From the NCBI GenBank assembly GCA_004194705.1, contig SADC01000308.1, forward strand, positions 62,001-126,000: a DNA stretch of 64,000 nucleotides. Reading direction: 5' to 3'. Made by a program: the position numbers and the translations under genes. The stretch is from Ditylenchus dipsaci (taxonomy: Eukaryota; Nematoda; Chromadorea; Rhabditida; Anguinidae). Positions 51,401 through 64,000 of this stretch are shown piece by piece (position 1 is the first letter of the stretch; each line of letters opens with the position of its first letter). Under the pieces are notes generated by a model. That model saw only the letters and a program-made list of their open reading frames with translations, did not search any database and had not been told where the DNA came from.

Positions 51401-51619
51401 GATGTATTGACTGCAACCCTGCGATTCTGATCCTAGTCTTGTTTCCTTATAAAGTAGTTATGTTTAATCGAAAGTTTGCTACGTATTTGACTCATATAGA
51501 AGTTTCAATTGAACCCCCTGGGGTTAAATTTTTTCGGGGACTCCTTGTGTGTCTTTGTGCTTTCATAAATGAATGACATTCACCTTTTATGGTTTATTTT
51601 TACACTCAACAGTGCATAT

Positions 51620-51870
51620 CCATCCTCGATAAGTCCACTTGGATCGAATTTTGTTTTGTTTTTGGCTTCCAAAACCTGTTTTCTGCACTAATTCGAGCAT
51701 TTTAGAAATGGTTTGACAGAAGTGAAACTACGTTTTGATGGTATTTTTACAGTTTTTTTAAATCTTGCAAACGTAATTTAAATAGTGTCAAACCATCTTT
51801 AGAATGATCTAATTAATGCAGAAAACAGGTTTTGGAACCTAAAAAGTGCGAACTTTTCTGATTTAAATAG
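51620..51870. repeat. Foldback around GGTTTGACA, relative of 41455-41755
   Basis: CCAAAACCTGTTTTCTGCAC faces GCAGAAAACAGGTTTTGGAA, and AAATGGTTTGACA faces TGTCAAACCATTT. The same words in the same order form the foldback inserted in the CTCTCACT element at 41455-41755. Confidence 0.75.
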
Positions 51871-52150
51871 ACGACCATTTTAAGCACCACCCAAGTACCA
51901 TTATCTAGGCACTCCACCTGAGTACAAATAGATGGTCAGTGCCTTGGTATTACCACCTGAGTACCACTTTCTCGGTACCACCGCCTCCGTCTACCATCTG
52001 GATACTCTACGGGATACGAAACTATTTCAGAACTGATCTTCCTGTCAGTCAAGTCGATGTTTTAGCGTTATCAAATCATGTTCAGGGCTCGATTCTGGAT
52101 AGGGTAAGATAATTTTTTGCGAAACGTCGCGGACCCAAGAGAGCGATATA

Positions 52151-52701
52151 CAGTGTTGCCCAAAATTTCGTGCATTTTGTACCCTTTTCCTTTGAAAAAT
52201 CGATATTTTTTGTCGCCAAAAGTGATCATTTCCTTCACGAGGCAGAACTCCGGGATGGCCAAAAGGCCAAAATTATTGGTTTTTAGGGGGTTTGCTAAAG
52301 GGGGGGGGGGGTAAACTTTTGAGAAAAATCGATTGAGCGGATCAGATTTCGGGTCAGATGGGGTTAATTGCTCACAAATCCACCCTGAACCACTCAAAAC
52401 CACCATAAACCTGTATTTGTGAGCGATTAACCCCATCGGACCCGAAATCTGATCCGCTCAATCGGTTTTCTCAATAAGTTTACCCCCCCCCTTTAGTAAA
52501 CCCCCTAAAAACAATAATTTTGGCCTTTTGGCCATTCCGGAGTGGTCCTGAGCCATCTGGTCTTTGCCCACTCCTGAATTTCACACAAAAAAATTAAAAT
52601 TTAGGCCTTGGCGTTCTGCCTCGTGAAGGAAATGATCACTTTTGGCGACATCCGTTTACTGTGTTTTGGGTACAAAATGCACAGACTTTGGGCAACACTG
52701 A
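52151..52701. repeat. Long palindrome with CAGTGTTGCCCAAA ends
   Basis: CAGTGTTGCCCAAAATTTCG faces CTTTGGGCAACACTG. ATCATTTCCTTCACGAGGCA faces TGCCTCGTGAAGGAAATGAT, and GCCAAAAGGCCAAAATTATT faces AATAATTTTGGCCTTTTGGC. A third inner pair around GATCCGCTCAATCG is close to exact. The left end is preceded by TA; the right is not followed by TA. Confidence 0.85.
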
Positions 52702-52797
52702 GAAACTTAAAAAGTGTCACATCATATTAACCTCCCTTACACAACACTAGCTTTCTCAAAATCCAATGAACAACATGGAACGACCTCGAACACACAA

Positions 52798-52803
52798 TTT
52801 ATT
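52798..52803 (-). promoter_or_regulatory. Candidate poly(A) signal of the eIF4E-like copy
   Basis: AATAAA on the minus strand is 74 bp beyond the inferred stop at 52877, in the normal position. The duplicate therefore carried its native 3' end. Confidence 0.35.
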
Positions 52804-52876
52804 TAACATTCAAACAACAAGGTTAACAATTTTTCTGAAATTGAATAGCCTTGTGGTTGGGATTCTTGAAGTAAAT

Positions 52877-53586
52877 TCAACCTGTTGTGTTCAGACCAAG
52901 CTTGGAATCAACAATTTCCTGAACAGAACGTACCACTTCTGGCTTGCAGTCCGCAATTCAAATCGAGATCTTGTCACCATGCGAGCAAACATTGAGTAAT
53001 GCGCCACCGATATGTTGGTTTAATTCATTGAACTGTCCTCCAAGAATGGCCATGAGAAGTTCCAGCCAGTAGCGATTTAACTTGGTGTGCTACAAACAAT
53101 AGACGTGAAACGAGATAAAAAAAACAAAAGAGAATTAGGCGAACCTTACAAGCTCTCTTCACATCTATGAAGAGCATCTCATTGTTGATATTCTTCCCAA
53201 ATTGGCTTGATTCCCTCTCGAAAGTAGATGTAGTCGGTTCCTAAAAAGGTAAACTTCAGTAGGTGATCGCAACAAGTGTTCAAAATAATACCATAGCGAA
53301 GCTGGTTAGCGGCGATTACACGATGCTAGAGAGCCCAGAAGATTTCGATTGTATTGATGGAGCACAGCTTGTGAAGACAAACCGACATTCGTTGCCCTAA
53401 GAACAATGAAGAAGTGAATTTTCTTCGCCGAATACAGACGAAGCAAGAGATGTAATTTGTGCGAGGCAAAGAAAGACACACCGTTCGCTCATCAACTGGC
53501 TTCCACTTGTCGGAATCTGGCTTCTACACCCAAAACAATCAGGCTGGCACAAGCGCATGCTCGCCTTCCAACTGGTTAAGCTCCAT
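52877..53586 (-). pseudogene. Decayed eIF4E (cap-binding) gene copy
   Basis: Cap-binding translation factor fold recognised from the ordered segments MELNQLEGEHALVP, KPDSDKWKPVD, LCSINTIEIFWAL, TDYIYFREGIKPIWEE, NNEMLFIDVKRACK, HTKLNRYWLELLMAILGGQF, GGALLNVCSHGDKISI and IADCKPEVVRSVQEI. These match the eIF4E layout, including the FW and PIW(E) cap-pocket tryptophans and the W in the helix after it. Introns remain at 53235-53295 and 53095-53145. Three in-frame stops occur by substitution: TGA at a Trp-like position, then TAG after LFWV and after FWAL. At least two frames are also shifted by one base (after PIWEE and at the ISIW position). Because substitutions as well as indels break it, it is more likely a true pseudogene than the other frame-broken genes here. 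Confidence 0.7.
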
Positions 53587-53989
53587 CACACCATTTATTT
53601 TTGACAGCACTGCCTACCTATTCCTTTTCTTCGTGAATAGATATATTCAAGCGTTTGCAGGTTACTTGTAGAGATAGCTGTAAATAATTCATTGTAAATT
53701 ACAATTTGTAATGCTGTCATATGTAAAAGCATTGCTGTATTAACGTTCTTCTACAGGGTTGGCCAAATATTTTGGAACACTTTGAAGGCGCACAAATTTT
53801 ACTTTCAGCTGAGTCCGAAATTTCGGATGCTGGAGGTACCAGGAGGTTCTCTTCTACATTTCAGAAATTTATACATAAGCATTCGACTTTTGAATCGAGA
53901 AAAAATTAGAAGGCAAAGTGCTAGTATGGAATAGTTAAAAGATTGACCCGAAGACTAGACAGAGAACCGGAGCTATTGCTGTCAATATA

Positions 53990-54155
53990 TCTGTTGGCAT
54001 TTTTGCTGTTGGCATTTTTGCGTTGGCATTTTTGTCTTGGCATTTCTGCTCTTGGCATTTTTGCTCTTGGCATTTTTGCTCTTGGCATTTTTGCTCTTGG
54101 CATTTTTGTTCTTGGCATTTTTGCTCTTGGCATTTTTGTCTTGGCATTTTTACTG
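53990..54155 (-). repeat. Minisatellite of the ATGCCAAGAGCAAAA unit, inverted copy
   Basis: About ten 15-bp units, read as TTTTGCTCTTGGCAT on the plus strand. The array is flanked by TGTCAATATATCTGTTGGCA and CTTGGCATTTTTACTG, which match the two boundaries of the array at 51290-51400 in reverse orientation. Confidence 0.85.
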
Positions 54156-54253
54156 ACGCCCTTGGATTTCAACTTCGCAAACGCTATATTATTATCTGCG
54201 ACGAGATTTGATATTTTATCTTGATTTTTGTCGGTTGATCAACCAGGTAGCAT

Positions 54254-63931
<9,678 letters not shown>

Positions 63932-64000
63932 CTGAAAATAAATTAGTGGTGTCACATAGGTATTAAAAGTAAAAATAACTTTTTAAAAATTAGGCATTTT

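Noticed and set aside
51231..54224. MPRAK-, QEQKC- and LLAFL-type frames
   Set aside because: A 15-bp unit is a multiple of three, so all frames stay open; this is not evidence of coding.

Overview
This is a eukaryotic, AT-rich, low-gene-density genomic window that reads as nematode, most likely Rhabditida. Introns are mostly 40-70 bp with TTTNCAG-type acceptors. A trans-splice-like acceptor lies 4 nt from a start codon. A same-strand gene pair is separated by only about 120 bp, which looks like an operon. Palindromic repeats resemble those of Caenorhabditis. The organism call is inference; no marker gene fixes the species.

Layout. 1-9.4 kb: no gene found, only foldback repeats. 9.5-17.9 kb (minus): a CDK8-type Mediator kinase in about 33 small exons with a long Gln-rich tail. 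18.0-21.0 kb (minus): the 26S proteasome ATPase Rpt4 in nine exons, directly upstream of the kinase. 21-28.4 kb: repeats. 28.5-36.8 kb (plus): a rhodopsin-like seven-helix receptor with a 4.8-kb last intron full of palindromes. 37.4-37.7 kb (minus): terminal exon of an unknown gene. 38-45 kb: nested foldbacks. 45.8-46.5 kb (plus): last two exons of a small tail-anchored membrane protein. 49.4-50.8 kb (minus): a multi-exon gene of uncertain identity. 52.9-53.6 kb (minus): a decayed eIF4E copy between two inverted minisatellite elements. 54.3-63.9 kb (minus, running off the right edge): an ACK-family tyrosine kinase (kinase, SH3, CRIB, Pro/Gln-rich region, UBA-like end) whose introns hold a mariner-type transposon and other mobile DNA.

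Two themes run through the window. First, conserved exons repeatedly need one extra base to stay in frame, even in essential genes such as rpt-4. This points to uncorrected single-base assembly deletions rather than mass gene decay. Second, intergenic and intronic DNA is dominated by palindromic elements of several families: TACCGTATTTCCTCTAATTA termini, TTTAAAGG termini, TA-flanked CAGTCGACTCTCGATATA termini, and a striking class whose arms are themselves short tandem repeats. One of the last class has a clean 8-bp and another a 9-bp target duplication. All database identities are from pattern recognition alone; none was searched.
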